The notes beneath the pieces were generated by a model. It saw nothing but the letters and a program-made list of their open reading frames with translations. It ran no database searches and was not told the origin of the DNA. This document shows, piece after piece, positions 6,078 to 6,304 of a stretch of DNA of 6,304 nucleotides. The DNA is from Bacteroidota bacterium (lineage in GTDB: Bacteria; Bacteroidota; Bacteroidia; CAMBQF01). The stretch covers positions 1 through 6,304 of the forward strand of contig JAIXUZ010000256.1 in assembly GCA_027483285.1 (NCBI GenBank), in the 5' to 3' direction. The position numbers were made by a program, and so were the translations under genes. Each line of letters starts with the position of its first letter. Within the stretch, counting starts at the first letter, position 1.

Positions 6078-6304
6078 TTAAAAGTAACGTGGCGAAATAA
6101 CCTTTTTCTTGTCAAAACCAAACTCGTAACGAAGCATAGCCTCGTGTGTGCCCGATGAGTAACCGCGGATATCGGTTAAAGCCATATCGTATGCATAACC
6201 TATACGGAAACGTGGAGAGGCTTGTATTTCTAACATACCTAAAACACCATCGCCATAACGATACGATGCACCAATACCTATACGGTCTATAATCCAGCAG
6301 TTTA
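6078..6304 (-). CDS. PorP/SprF-family type IX secretion membrane protein, C-terminal end (5' part beyond window)
   Basis: The minus strand is open from the right edge to TAA at 6078-6080, giving the last 74 residues of a protein. Alternating hydrophobic and polar segments look like outer-membrane beta strands: RIGIGASYRYGDGVLGMLEI, then FRIGYAYDMALTDIRGYSSG, then THEAMLRYEFGF. The ending KKKVISPRYF is the characteristic C-terminus of the PorP/SprF family, whose other usual marks (Q-L-R-I-G-Y-x-Y-D and S-G-(S/T)-H-E-x-M-L) are matched here. Members are outer-membrane partners of T9SS-exported surface proteins: SprF is needed for SprB surface delivery in Flavobacterium johnsoniae gliding. The OmpA-domain gene begins 44 bp downstream, the usual partner arrangement. 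Members are about 300-350 residues long, so most of the gene, including its signal peptide, is missing. Its family is secure; which exported protein it serves cannot be told. Confidence 0.9.
   Translation of the reverse strand, partial: NCWIIDRIGIGASYRYGDGVLGMLEIQASPRFRIGYAYDMALTDIRGYSSGTHEAMLRYEFGFDKKKVISPRYF

Overview
The window looks like chromosomal DNA from a member of the Bacteroidota, most likely the Sphingobacteriaceae (a Pedobacter- or Mucilaginibacter-like genome). The evidence is a PorP/SprF plus OmpA-propeller gene pair of the type IX secretion/gliding kind, two exact matches to the Bacteroidota -7 promoter element (TAnnTTTG), weak Shine-Dalgarno sequences, and structured GC-rich intergenic repeats. 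The genus is inferred from general resemblance only; no search was run.

Layout. Bases 1-791 (minus) hold the N-terminal half of the bifunctional NAD(P)HX repair enzyme Nnr, cut by the left edge. A divergent spacer of about 175 bp holds a repeat that can fold as a three-way junction (814-878), then a TetR-type palindrome (922-937) abutting a -7 element. This drives a two-gene plus-strand unit: a TetR-family repressor (966-1553) and, 18 bp later, a FadI-like thiolase (1572-2852). A separate promoter and an apparent TTG start give ribonuclease HII, rnhB (2938-3546). The convergent spacer 3547-3717 holds a second cloverleaf-like repeat and a strong terminator serving the minus strand. The rest is a minus-strand pair: the C-terminal end of a PorP/SprF-family protein (6078-6304, cut by the right edge), then a 771-residue secreted protein with TPR, PD40 propeller, two Ig/CarboxypepD-like domains and an OmpA C-terminal domain (3718-6033).

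How the parts work together. nnr (metabolite repair) and rnhB (removal of RNA from DNA) are housekeeping genes without functional ties to their neighbours. The TetR-thiolase pair looks like a self-regulated acyl-CoA metabolism unit. The repressor carries a single cysteine and a lysine at the same spacing as the redox-sensing pair of E. coli NemR, and its operator resembles the NemR box, so an electrophile- or oxidant-responsive switch is a testable idea. The PorP/SprF-OmpA pair is an outer-membrane module that in this phylum commonly sits downstream of a large T9SS-exported surface protein, which would lie past the right edge.

No tRNA, rRNA, CRISPR array, insertion sequence or phage gene is visible. 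I do not see a wholly new system; the most distinctive items are the NemR-like repressor/operator and the two structured repeats.
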